NCBI GenBank assembly: GCA_036245805.1
Contig: BTRK01000002.1
Location: 23,367,067-23,431,066 of the forward strand
Direction: 5' to 3'
From: Pristionchus mayeri
Lineage: Eukaryota; Nematoda; Chromadorea; Rhabditida; Neodiplogasteridae
DNA length: 64,000 nt
Below the pieces are notes generated by a model that ran no database searches, was not told the origin of the DNA, and saw only the letters and a list, made by a program, of their open reading frames with translations. The number at the start of each line of letters is the position of its first letter. Within the stretch, counting starts at the first letter, position 1. The translations under genes and the position numbers were made by a program. Positions 1 to 12,600 of this stretch are shown here, piece after piece.

Positions 1-66
1 ACGGGACGCTCGGCCTTTTGGCTACAGTAATCATCGCAGTGCGAATTGCAAACTGGGTCTCACGAC

Positions 67-566
67 NNNNNNNNNNNNNNNNNNNNNNNNNNNNNNNNNN
101 NNNNNNNNNNNNNNNNNNNNNNNNNNNNNNNNNNNNNNNNNNNNNNNNNNNNNNNNNNNNNNNNNNNNNNNNNNNNNNNNNNNNNNNNNNNNNNNNNNNN
201 NNNNNNNNNNNNNNNNNNNNNNNNNNNNNNNNNNNNNNNNNNNNNNNNNNNNNNNNNNNNNNNNNNNNNNNNNNNNNNNNNNNNNNNNNNNNNNNNNNNN
301 NNNNNNNNNNNNNNNNNNNNNNNNNNNNNNNNNNNNNNNNNNNNNNNNNNNNNNNNNNNNNNNNNNNNNNNNNNNNNNNNNNNNNNNNNNNNNNNNNNNN
401 NNNNNNNNNNNNNNNNNNNNNNNNNNNNNNNNNNNNNNNNNNNNNNNNNNNNNNNNNNNNNNNNNNNNNNNNNNNNNNNNNNNNNNNNNNNNNNNNNNNN
501 NNNNNNNNNNNNNNNNNNNNNNNNNNNNNNNNNNNNNNNNNNNNNNNNNNNNNNNNNNNNNNNNNN
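67..566. other. Assembly gap (500 N)
   Basis: An unbroken run of exactly 500 N separates a 66-bp flank from the rest. The round number suggests a scaffold gap of unknown true size. Nothing can be said of its content. The adjoining 567-721 is unique AT-rich sequence with no gene visible. Confidence 0.99.
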
Positions 567-721
567 GTGGTCCCTAACCTAACGTTATACAAGAGGTCAT
601 GAAATTATACTGTAGAAACTCGTTCCAACGATGAAATTGTAAAGACGCTGTATTTTAATTATTCTGAATATTTTGAACATTATTTTTGTCGTACAAGAAT
701 CAGTAGTGCCGATTCCATAGT

Positions 722-2688
722 TTCAATACATTGGAAACTATATTTACAGTTTTAAAACAATACCTATTGCGCTTGCTAGATATTTATACGAATGTCGTCC
801 TCAGAGAAAATGAATGTCGAATTTGCAATACCGTAATCTCTGGTTCTCAGTGTTTCTTCAAGGTGCCTAGAATAATTTCCGTATTTGTAATTATAACTGA
901 TAATTAGTGGTTGCTAGAGTGCTATTCACAAGTAAAAACCATACAGTAAATGGTTTTGCGTGACTTCAATAAAAATCAGCTACTTCAGTTTGTGATAATT
1001 TGGAGTGAAGGGGTGACTTGAGATGCGCTCCACTTGGACTGAAAGCGTCGGCATTTTGACTTATGTTTATTATTGTTTTTCTCTTTAGTTGATCATTATT
1101 TTTTAAAACTAAAGATATAAGTCGGAATGCAGTGGGCTGTCACGCAATGTATAACTTGATAGCCTTGATGACTTATGCAAATGAATAAAGTAAGACTATC
1201 GCTCGATAGCTCCAGAGTAGATCTCCAACAATGACTAAGGGGTACAAGACGTGAAAGTTGGCAAAATTAGCATATTGTGACGACAAAAACAGTTTTTCGC
1301 ATGAAACTATGTGAAGACATTATTTCCGCACGGAGCGCAAGAACTTGTTTGTAGATATCTCTATTACGAACCGATTGCAAAAAATCCGCTCGCTGTATGT
1401 CAAAAACTGACCGAAATACGGCCTTCCAACGCAGTAGGTCATAACTCCGTTCAACATGCAAATTTCGAAAAATGAAGTGGATAGGCGGCTTCCTCGCCCT
1501 CACTTTGGTCAGTCCTACAGTTTATATCGACATCGTGATCCAAAATTTTTTTTGTCGCAAGGGGTCTCATTTTCCTACATTTTTTACAGGAGATTCGTGA
1601 TATCATAAGCAATAAAATTCAATATAAAGTAAGAAAAATAAATATGAACATTATTTTGCTAAGTCGATTACATGTATGACCCAACTCACCGACACAACTC
1701 ATCATTCCCAATTCAATTTTGAAAGCTCTGAAAAATGTAGGGTAATATAACAGTAAGTATTCTTCTGAAAAGTAAACTACTTCGAGTACTGAGGTAAATT
1801 ACTTTTTGAAGGTAGGGTTTGAGCAATCTAACAAGTAACTTACTTTTTCTGGACCGATTTTTCGCGCAAAAAAGTAAGTTACTCATAAATTTAAGTCATT
1901 TGCCTGCTACTTACTTTTTCACTACAACATTGTTACTCAATTAAAAAGTAGCAATTGAGGCAACTTACAGCAGTACTCGAAGTAGTTTACTTTTTATTCT
2001 TACTGTAATATTACCCGATAAAACCAGAGAGAGCTTACACTACACCACGATGGGCGGAGCATAGAGAAATAGGCTCATACTCATTGGAATTGAAATATAT
2101 TATAATTCTAGTGGCGCTATTCTCTTTCCGCACCATCGATAACCCCATCCCATATAATATCAGAATTTTAGAAAAAAATTGAAATTTTGAGTGGAACACC
2201 CTATCACGCGTGTCGCGTAAGATTCGAATAAACCCTGGTACATTGGAAAAGTCGATATTGGGCTCTGAGCAGTTTTGAATAGCCCATATGGTCCCTCAAC
2301 AGAAATAATCAAATTTTGTTCCATATCTCCGTCTTCGACGATGTGAGACGAAGTCAAAGTCGACGGCTTCCGAAATTTACCATGTTTGGAGGCATGATGC
2401 TCGGCCTACAGGGGGTCTGGTAATGCGAAAAGAAAATTTCCCGCACCAAATTTCACGGAGAATAAGCCTGTGCTTTCGGTTCATCGATATGATCATTAGT
2501 ATTTTCATAAATCGATTAACATTATTGATTTTACTGCAATTTCGTACCAAGGCTGTTTTTCAGCCCAATCGATAGAGCTCGGAAAGACGAATCGAATGGC
2601 ATGCTGAATGCATATGCAACTCGCGCACTAAAGATGTCAAAATCGCGAAATTAGGTTTTCACTTAAACCCGATTCATGAATTTTGACC
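722..2688. repeat. Tandem duplication, unit 1 (1967 bp)
   Basis: The stretch starting TTCAATACATTGG at 722 recurs in the same orientation from 2689, apparently with only a few single-base differences and indels. Two reading frames of 78 and 65 codons (1267-1503 and 2160-2357, minus) recur unchanged 2136 bp further on. They have no codon-like character and lie in dispersed-repeat sequence, so I do not call them genes. The unit contains a palindromic MITE (1740-2016) and a piece matching dispersed repeats near 59 kb. Confidence 0.95.
1740..2016. mobile_element. Palindromic MITE (GGGTAATAT ends), copy 1
   Basis: The terminal inverted repeats begin GGGTAATATAACAGTAAG and end with the complement CTTACTGTAATATTACCC. 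The arms continue for about 50 bp through a shared AAAGTAAACTACTTCGAG block. There is no coding capacity, so it is a non-autonomous DNA element. The superfamily is unclear because no target duplication is obvious. Confidence 0.8.
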
Positions 2689-4824
2689 TTCAATACATTG
2701 GAAACTATATTTACAGTTTTAAAACAATACCTATTGCGCTTGCTAGATATTTATACGAATGTCGTCCTCAGAGAAAATGAATGTCGAATTTGCAATACCG
2801 TAATCTCTGGTTCTCAGTGTTTCTTCAAGGTGCCTAGAATAATTTCCGTATTTGTAATTATAACTGATAATTAGTGGTTGCTAGAGTGCTATTCACAAGT
2901 AAAAACCATACAGATATTTATACGAATGTCGTCCTCAGAGAAAATGAATGTCGAATTTGCAATACCGTAATCTCTGGTTCTCAGTGTTTCTTCAAGGTGC
3001 CTAGAATAATTTCCGTATTTGTAATTATAACTGATAATTCAGTGGTTGCTAGAGTGCTATTCACAAGTAAAAACCATACAGTAAATGGTTTTGCGTGACT
3101 TCAATAAAAATCAGCTACTTCAGTTTGTGATAATTTGGAGTGAAGGGGTGACTTGAGATGCGCTCCACTTGGACTGAAAGCGTCGGCATTTTGACTTATG
3201 TTTATTATTGTTTTTCTCTTTAGTTGATCATTATTTTTTAAAACTAAAGATATAAGTCGGAATGCAGTGGGCTGTCACGCAATGTATAACTTGATAGCCT
3301 TGATGACTTATGCAAATGAATAAAGTAAGACTATCGCTCGATAAGCTCCAGAGTAGATCTCCAACAATGACTAAGGGGTACAAGACGTGAAAGTTGGCAA
3401 AATTAGCATATTGTGACGACAAAAACAGTTTTTCGCATGAAACTATGTGAAGACATTATTTCCGCACGGAGCGCAAGAACTTGTTTGTAGATATCTCTAT
3501 TACGAACCGATTGCAAAAAATCCGCTCGCTGTATGTCAAAAACTGACCGAAATACGGCCTTCCAACGCAGTAGGTCATAACTCCGTTCAACATGCAAATT
3601 TCGAAAAATGAAGTGGATAGGCGGCTTCCTCGCCCTCACTTTGGTCAGTCCTACAGTTTATATCGACATCGTGATCCAAAATTTTTTTTGTCGCAAGGGG
3701 TCTCATTTTCCTACATTTTTTACAGGAGATTCGTGATATCATAAGCAATAAAATTCAATATAAAGTAAGAAAAATAAATATGAACATTATTTTGCTAAGT
3801 CGATTACATGTATGACCCAACTCACCGACACAACTCATCATTCCCAATTCAATTTTGAAAGCTCTGAAAAATGTAGGGTAATATAACAGTAAGTATTCTT
3901 CTGAAAAAGTAAACTACTTCGAGTACTGAGGTAAATTACTTTTTGAAGGTAGGGTTTGAGCAATCTAACAAGTAACTTACTTTTTCTGGACCGATTTTCG
4001 CGCAAAAAAGTAAGTTACTCATAAATTTAAGTCATTTGCCTGCTACTTACTTTTTCACTACAACATTGTTACTCAATTAAAAAGTAGCAATTGAGGCAAC
4101 TTACAGCAGTACTCGAAGTAGTTTACTTTTTATTCTTACTGTAATATTACCCGATAAAACCAGAGAGAGCTTACACTACACCACGATGGGCGGAGCATAG
4201 AGAAATAGGCTCATACTCATTGGAATTGAAATATATTATAATTCTAGTGGCGCTATTCTCTTTCCGCACCATCGATAACCCCATCCCATATAATATCAGA
4301 ATTTTAGAAAAAAATTGAAATTTTGAGTGGAACACCCTATCACGCGTGTCGCGTAAGATTCGAATAAACCCTGGTACATTGGAAAAGTCGATATTGGGCT
4401 CTGAGCAGTTTTGAATAGCCCATATGGTCCCTCAACAGAAATAATCAAATTTTGTTCCATATCTCCGTCTTCGACGATGTGAGACGAAGTCAAAGTCGAC
4501 GGCTTCCGAAATTTACCATGTTTGGAGGCATGATGCTCGGCCTACAGGGGGTCTGGTAATGCGAAAAGAAAATTTCCCGCACCAAATTTCACGGAGAATA
4601 AGCCTGTGCTTTCGGTTCATCGATATGATCATTAGTATTTTCATAAATCGATTAACATTATTGATTTTACTGCAATTTCGTACCAAGGCTGTTTTTCAGC
4701 CCAATCGATAGAGCTCGGAAAGACGAATCGAATGGCATGCTGAATGCATATGCAACTCGCGCACTAAAGATGTCAAAATCGCGAAATTAGGTTTTCACTT
4801 AAACCCGATTCATGAATTTTGACC
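2689..4824. repeat. Tandem duplication, unit 2 (2136 bp)
   Basis: Second copy of unit 1, ending at TTTTGACC (4824), where flanking similarity stops. It is longer because about 167 bp (2746-2912) is itself repeated directly at 2913-3080. This is a duplication inside a duplication. The high identity implies either a very recent event or two haplotypes joined by the assembler. Confidence 0.93.
3876..4152. mobile_element. Palindromic MITE (GGGTAATAT ends), copy 2
   Basis: Same element as at 1740-2016, carried along by the tandem duplication rather than inserted independently. It differs by single-base indels only. Confidence 0.8.
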
Positions 4825-5980
4825 CTCTGGCAGTCGGTCTCGCCTTTTGATCTACCCTCGTATCTCGCCCTTGAGATTGATTTGCTTTTCGCTTTCGGTA
4901 AGATGAAGTATATTGCATAATTTCTAAAAAAAAATCAATCACATTAACTTTATTTGAATCATAAATACGACCCCGTGTGCCTCACAATCGTGCAAAACCC
5001 ACACTGTCCCCTGGCAGTTCTCTCACCTCCCCGTACTCTCAACACGCACACATCATCGCCAGTACCCCCGGGAAAGTGGATTCCTTCACTTGTACTGTGA
5101 GAATAGAAAGCGTAGTCCGTGGTGTGGTGGGCGAGATTTAGTATATTTGTTTCTAAGTATACGTGGAACATTTTTCCTCCGCGTTCCGCATATATTTAGA
5201 AACAAATGTACTAAATCTCGCCCACCACACCACGGACTACGCTTTCTATTCTCACAGTATTGATGCGTAGTATTCAAATACATGTTTGCTTACATTAGTT
5301 AGAGACGTTCACCGGTAAGGGTACTAGTGGAAAGCGTCCAAGTATCTAATGGTGTTGACGCACTTCGCAAGCGCCGGGGTCTCATCACTCGTAGAGAAGC
5401 GGTGGGGGTTTTTGATTGCAAAATACATCACCAGAAGTACTCAGGACTTCATAAAAACATTGAAAAAGAAATTTAAAAACGAACAAATTCGAACCTGCGG
5501 TCGCTGGGCAACGCCCTTAGAACACAACCCACTGGATGTAGAGCACATGGATACAAAGGCGACAGGAACTTCCACAGGGTCACCAAGCGTCAAACAGGCG
5601 TAAATGCAAATCTAATTTCGCGATTTTGACATCTTTATTGCGCGAGTTGCATATGCATTCAGCATATCATTCGATTCGCCTTTTCGAGCTCTATCGATTG
5701 AGCTTAAAAACAGCCTTGGTACGAAATTGCAGTAAAAATCAATAATTTTAATCGATTTATGAAAATACTAATGATCATATCGATGAACCGAAAGCACAGG
5801 CTTATTCTTCGTAAAATTTGGTGCGGGAAATTTTCTTTTCGCGTTATCAGACCCCCTGTAGGCCGAGCATCATGCTTCCAAACATGTCAAATTTCGGAAG
5901 CCGTCGACTTTGACGACGTCTCACATCGTCGAAGACGGAGATATGGAACAAAACTTGATGATTTCTGTTGAGGGACCATA
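4427..5980. repeat. Diverged long inverted repeat around a hairpin element
   Basis: Sequence 4427-4795 reappears as its reverse complement at about 5613-5980, with scattered substitutions. Landmarks are the GGTCCCTCAACAGAAAT block and its complement near 5965. The left arm is the end of the tandem unit, so unit 1 carries an unpaired copy of the same arm (2291-2659). The roughly 800-bp loop contains a separate near-perfect hairpin (5095-5257). An 84-codon frame in the loop (5349-5603) is not recognisable. Confidence 0.85.
5095..5257. mobile_element. Hairpin MITE, CTGTGAGAATAGAA-end family, copy A
   Basis: A palindrome of about 163 bp flanked by TA on both sides, which fits a Tc1/mariner-type TA target duplication. 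The stem runs about 65 bp with few mismatches around a short loop near 5180. Its outermost 20-35 bp match the hairpins at about 23568 and 45224-45397, but the inner stem does not. Confidence 0.85.
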
Positions 5981-6319
5981 GGAACTCTCGGAAAACGCTC
6001 ACAGTTCCAGTGGTCAAAAAATGTACCAGGCTGTCCGCAATTCTATGCGAGTCTTGCGCGACACGTGCTATACTACAATGATATTACAATTCGACACACG
6101 ATTTGATCCAACTCAAACAATTGGTTACTGTAGTTCCTCGAACATTTATCATTTTTTTTATTAATCTCCGTATTTTTTGTATTAGTCATATTTTTTAAAG
6201 TTTCTTTTTGCATGTTCGATTCCGCATACCTGAGTATATTCGACCGCTTTGCGTAAGCGCGGAGGGAAGAGTTCATCAGTCTAAAAAGATATGACTTATA
6301 CTTATCTGCTTGGGTTCTA

Positions 6320-6344
6320 CCCCCCCCCCCCCCCCCCCCCCCCC
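6320..6344. repeat. Poly-C run (25 C)
   Basis: Homopolymer of 25 C on this strand. Similar C or G runs occur at about 9120, 9917, 32067 and 60070. Its exact length is prone to sequencing error. The surroundings (5981-6604) are otherwise non-coding and AT-rich up to the first exon of gene 1. Confidence 0.9.
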
Positions 6345-6604
6345 GATACCATTAACCGCTATTGTAACCCCAATGTGGGCTTCTGCAGTAGTACCTGAAA
6401 GAATAGATTACATGTTAAGAAACACTTTTATGGCGCATCCGAAAATTAGCTAGTGCTGTCTTTAGATGTAGGATAACTTTGATCATCCTGGTTGCGAGTA
6501 ATTTTCACCTCAGGTGAACTTGCTTCTGCTACTCCGAGAAAAATAACGAATATTCATTTGAACAACATGTTCGTTTCAATATTATCTGAATATATAGAGC
6601 GAAA

Positions 6605-9600
6605 ATGTCGAGACGAGTGGCTCCTCATCACTTCCCACCGGCGATGCCTATCCCTATCAAAAAGGAGGTGAGGAAATACACCCTAATGCTCATTGTTCGA
6701 ATGTCCATTTTAGACTGCCCATTCGATCACAATTGCAAACAGAAAGGCTGAAGTATTACAGAAGAAGTTAGTTGTCTCTGTCAAGTAGTGAAAAATATTA
6801 TTCGTCTTTGAAGATAGAAAGGACGCAGAACAAAATTCAATATATTAGTTCAGGAATGAAACGCTCAGTCTCACCCAAGCAAATGAGAGCAAGAAGATGG
6901 CTATACAAGTTAGTGAAGATATAAGGGGGGTTAAGGAACCCTTCGAGAATTTGCGAACTAGTTTGAGGGGTCGTAAGAATTGAACTTTGTTCAATTATTA
7001 CACTGTAATAATTGAACTTTGTTCAATTCTTACAAACTTTTCTTGATACCTTTAAAAATTCTTTAATATGATTTTGAAGTGATTTTAAAGGTATCAAAAA
7101 AATTTGTAATAATTGAACAAAGTTCAATTATTACAGTGTAATAATTGAACAAAGTTCAATTATTACAGTGTAATAATTGAACAAAGTTCAATTCTTACAA
7201 CCCCTCAAACTAGTTCGCAAATTCTCGAAGGGTTCCTTAACCCCCCCTTATATCGTTTATGTAGATTTATCAAGGAATTTTAACAGGAATGAGTGAATTA
7301 TGTAAATGTGTACACACCCGCCCCTCAATATCATGTAAGTAAAGATTGTAGGATATTCGTGCGGAATCAAGCGCGCTCAAGAGAGTTGTGCAGCAGCTGA
7401 CAGTGGAGAACGAGAAGCTGAGAGCTCATGCCTTGAACCATCCACACGCATCTGCCAGCCATCCACAGTTGCAGCAGAAGATTAAGCAGCTGGAAGAACA
7501 GTTAGTGAAGAGAAACCACTGTTATAGAAGGACCACCAAGGTCCTCTTCAGAGACAGGGCAGTCTTCCTATCTGAAAGCAGGCTTTGTCCTCGCACCAAC
7601 ATAGGGAGTAGACCTGTTATGTCGAGTAACTCGTCACTCGCTAGTGAAATTGATTAAATCACTCGCGAAACAAAGGCAGTCGCGAGTGCCTTTGTTCAAA
7701 ATACTCGAGAGCACGAGGCACTCGCGAGTGCCACTCGCGAGTTCATTCCTCATCTGTTCTCTCGCTCTGAGCGGTGATCGGTCTATTGTCCCCGAACCAA
7801 TTTCACTCGCGAGTGTCCTCTCTAAACAAAGGCACTCGCGAGTTTCACTCTCGAGTCCACTTCATTCGCGAGTCATTTTCCACTTTTCACTCGCGAGTCA
7901 CCGGTCAAACGAGTGTGAATGAAAATGACTCGTGGAGTGCGAGTGCTCAACGAGTGAAACTCGAGCTAACAGGACTACTCGCGAGTGCCACTCGCGAGTT
8001 CATTCCTCATCTGTTCTCTCGCTCTGAGCGGTGATCCGTCTATTGTAGGGTTTCCCTTTTCAGGCGTTCAGGCGCCTGATTTTTGGGCGCCTGTCTCTCG
8101 AAATTAAATGCTATTTCGCCCGCCTGAAACCTACCCGAAAATCGAAATACCCAAAAGGGGAAACCCTAGTCTATTGTCCCCGAACCAATTCCACTCTCGA
8201 ACAAAGGCACTCGCGAGTGTCCTCTCTAAACAGGCACTCGCGAGTTTCACTCTCGAGTCCTCTTCATTCGCGAGTCATTTTCCACTTTTCACTCGCGAGT
8301 CACCGGTTAAAACGAGTGTGAATGAAAATGACTCGTGGAGTGCGAGTGCTCGACGAGTGAAACTCGAGCTAACAGGACTAGTAGGGAGTAAAGAAAGTAG
8401 TATACGGCTCTCACAACACAGCGTCCTTTGAATCCCCGCGCCAATTCAGCCTCTTTCTGTCCTGAGGTTATCAGCGTCCTGTGCTTGCTCGTGCTCGTGA
8501 ACCGCTCGTGTTGTGTGCATTTATTAACTCCCTTTTACACGGTGTGACAAGCGGTCCGGTGCGCATTTGAATGTATAAAAACGTGCAGTGAATTGCAAGG
8601 CGCGAAAATTCAAACTACTTTTTTGGATCCAAATTTCAGGGTATTCCGTGTAAGATACCATTTCTGGACTTTTGCCAAGTTTTTATTTTGAATATCACGG
8701 CACGGCAATTTTTTCATCAACACACCAGAGAAAAATGGTCCGCTAAAAATTGCCAATCAGGGTAGTGCGGTGCATTATACGTTCCTGCACGATGGTAACT
8801 TTTCAAATTAAATATACCGTATCTCAGGCAACTTATGCCTAGCTGTTTAGCAGGTAGCAATATATACTGTAGAGATACTGTATGTTTACTGTAAAGAATC
8901 TATGTATTACTATTGTTAGCAAGTCTTTCTGTGTTTAAAAACGTTCGCGAAAGGGACCATTTCTTTCAACAGGGTATTGATAAAAAAATCGCCGTGCACG
9001 GTAATTCAGGCAACTTTCATATATTTTTTAAATATCGCGCGCGGAATGTTGTAACTAATTTACTGTAGCGGAACGATGAATTATTTTAAAGTCGTCAAGT
9101 CGACACCGGACGTTTAGGAGGGGGGGGGGGGGGGTTTGTCACACCGTGATTTTAGACTAACTCCCTTTTAGATATGGAAATTATTGGGTTTTTTTTATTG
9201 GAAGTTCCATCCACTTAATTTCGTCGAATCTACTCATTATTTGTGATCTATCTGCTACAAGAAGCGTAACTCGCTCAATTTTGATCGTGCGGCGAACTTT
9301 TTTTTGCATGATACTTGTCTTGGCGAGTTCTGCAAAAGACTCAACATCTACAAAGATGAAGGAAGTCGTATTCATGGCCATTGCCTCGAAAAAACGGTTT
9401 TCCGATCAAAAAAATGATTGTTTGACCATCACATATGTTAAATACAATGGGTTTTATTTCAAATATGGTTTCTACACATTACAGTAGGGGGTGTCTCGAT
9501 CATTGTTCATATTTCTGTCCCCTCACTATCGATTTACTATGGGGTATTATCGACTTTTCCGCACTTGGTTATTTTTGGAATGATTAAGTTTATTGATCGT

Positions 9601-12600
9601 ATCTCGGATCAACTTTCTCCAATTGAGCATTCAAAAGATGCAATCGATAGCACTCAACAAGTTCTACCAATTCGTCCTAGTGCTTCCAATCGACATTCTC
9701 ACAGGAGACCCGTGTTATACCGATGAATTCATGAAGGCGTCAGGGGTAACTCCAACAGAGCGGGGACAAACCTTTTTCAGCAGGGGAAAGAGTCTTTACT
9801 GTTTGTCCCGGTTACTATGCCAGAGCACATGGTCTAAAATTTCATTATCGTGCCGGTGATAAGACAATTGGGAAATTCCAACTCGGAAAACGACATTCCG
9901 GAACACGGTGTGACAACCCCCCCCCCCCCCCCCCCCCCCCGGAATTACCGGAGTCGACCGGACCATTTTAATAATATTCATCGTCCCGCTACAGTAAATT
10001 AGTTAAAATGTTCCGCGCACGAAATTTAAAATATGTAAGAAGTTGCCTGAATAACCGTGATATATTCAAAAAAATAAACGGCAAATTGTAAAGTTCACCT
10101 ATTGGCAAAAGTCCAACGGCAAAAGCCCATCTCTTAAACGGAAAACCCTGGCATTTGGCTCTACAAATCAATTATTGGGGTGTCCGGAAAGTTCGTATAA
10201 TGCTTCGGAAAAAAGTCAGTTCGCGATCAAATGCAGTGATTGCGCAATCTGTTTGTCAACAATGTATTGCATCATTCCGACGTTGAGTAGTGAGAGGATT
10301 TAATCAGTCTCCTAGTTGCTACATTGATTCTTGTGATGGACTCCCATCTCTACCTCCGAGCAGTTTTACTTCATTACTACCGTCTTGGCCGATCCGTGAA
10401 GGAGGCCCACTCTGCCCTGGCCCAGTCGGAAGGAGCTGACGCCCCCTCCATACCCTTCTGCTATAAGTGTTTCTCCCGCTTCAGGAAAGGGGAGTTTGGT
10501 CTCGATGGTCAACCCCGCTCTGGACGCCCTCTCTCCCTCGATCAGCATCTCGTTCTCCGCACACTGAAGCGCAAGCCCATGGCCAGTGTGCGTGAGTTGA
10601 AGAAGGATACTGGTACTCCCAAATCAACGGTGTCCGATATCCTCCATCGATCTGGGAAGAAGCCGAAACTCCCACAAGTGATTCCCCATGACCTCTCCCC
10701 CGAACAGCTGAAAAATCGTGTTCAAGTCTGTCGGGAATTACTCCATCGTAGATCCAATCTTCGATGGGTCAATTCCATCATCGCTACAGATGAGAAGTGG
10801 ATCACGTACGATAACCCTGTGAGGAGACTGCAATGGGTGGATGCAGATGAGAAGCCCACGCCCGTCCCGAAGAAGGAAGAGCACGGAAAGAAGGAACTCC
10901 TCTGCTTCTTCTTCTCAGTGCTCGGTCCCATCTACTGGGAGATCCTCGCCCCTGGCACCAGCATCAATGCCGACCTCTTCTCTGAACAACTGGAAGATGT
11001 CGTGATCAGAGTCCCAGACTCCTGAACCAGGGCAAAATTCTTCTTCTGATGGACAATGCTCGCCCACATCGAGCGAAGATGACCCAGAAGAAAATGGACG
11101 AGCTGAAGATCGAGAGGATTCCCCATCCACCGTATTCCCCGGATCTCTCCCCATGCGACTACCACTGCTTCCGCTCTCTCTCTGACTTCTGCAAAGGAAA
11201 GAAGTTCAAGAATCGAGATGAAGTTGTGAGGGCTTTCGTGAACTGGGCGGTCTCGAAGAAACCCGCATTCTGGAAGAAAGGAATCGAGACCCTGCCCAAT
11301 CGCTGGAGGGAGGTAGTGAGAAAGAAGGGGGCATACATTGGTCACTGAGAATTGTAAAGCATTGAATAAAAAATAAAAACAAAAAATTATACGAACTTTT
11401 CGGACACCCCAATAGAAGTATCTGATAATAGCAAGAAAATTGCGCGAAAGTAGATGCTAAGTGTAATGTTTCTGAAATGTCTTGTCACCACCGTGACTTG
11501 CCTTATTCTATTATAAGTTCGAAATGCGTTGTTTATGATTGCTGAACTTGATTATCGATACCTATATAAAAAGCGCAAGTCCATGTGACCATATTGCGAA
11601 ATCGGTCGATGAAGAAAGAGTGGGTAAACAAGTTTCGTCACGAACCATTGCGAAACCTATTCCGCTAGTACGAGCCCCGAGGCGGGCCAATCGGGCTAGT
11701 TCTTGATATCAAGAACCATTCCATATGTTTTCAGATTGGGTCGAATTCATTTCGAAAAGAACGAAATGGAAACTAAGCTGCATGCAGAGAACCAAGCTAG
11801 AGTTCAGCTGATAACAAAACTGTGAGTGGGGATAAATTATAACTTTCGACGAGTGTGATTGGAAGACCAAATGATCTATTCTGTTAATAAAGTTTGAAAT
11901 TATTCGCATTCAGCAGCAATGTCAACGAAGCCAATCAATCGCTAACTCAAGAGATGCAAGAGCTGAAACAGTGAGTTGTTGATGTGAAGGGAATGGAAAA
12001 TATGTACGATGGAATATAAACTGCGCATAGGAGACATGCGATGGACGACGATGCGAAAAAGAAGGTTTATGAGCTAAACCAGGAGTTGCAACGCAGGTCA
12101 GTCGGCGAAGAACTGCAATGGGTTGACAAGGGAACCGCAAAAGTACGCGGAAGTCAAACATAAATCTGAGTTGCCAAGCCGAAACTGACCACCGAGGGAG
12201 GTCCATTCCATATCTAACATCATTGGATAGTTGTTTCCTAAGACCCGAATTTTAATTATTGAAATTTGTGAAAACTTTTGGTGGTTCCAGCCTAGATTCG
12301 TATTCGATTCTCTCAGCCGTCAGCTCGAATGGCTCAGTCGGTAGTGTGCCTTCTCATTTGGCAAAAGGTCAGGGGCTCAACCCCTGGCGTAGGAAACACG
12401 TTTTGTCTATTTTTCCACCTCTCATTGACTTTTCCCATGACTGAATTTCCTCAATTTACATGTTTTTATACTAATTTGAAAATTGCTATGATTCATATGG
12501 CGTCTCATTCAACACATACATAGTAGTGTTGGCAATTCGATAATAACGGGCACGCTAAAACGCGCCTGGCGATAGCGGGCCCGTGACCTCTGAGGGAGAG

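Noticed and set aside
1..66. CTCGGCCTTTTGGCTA near position 8 matches the start of U2 snRNA.
   Set aside because: Only 16 nt agree, the following bases differ (ACAGTAATC instead of the U2 branch-recognition region), and nematode U2 itself differs here; the gap at 67 hides the rest.
1267..1503. 78-codon frame present twice (also 3403-3639) as a duplicated gene.
   Set aside because: Part of its sequence is a dispersed repeat found near 56.5 kb, there is no splice context, and identity merely reflects the tandem duplication.
7388..7657. Unspliced 89-codon frame extending exon 2 of gene 1 beyond 7500.
   Set aside because: The GTTAGT donor at 7501 joins in phase to 11735, continuing the coiled coil; the extension runs into the CACTCGCGAGTG array.
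12259..12523. Frames of 61-64 codons around the tRNA-like segment.
   Set aside because: They are contained in a palindrome arm and are not preserved as frames in the other arm.
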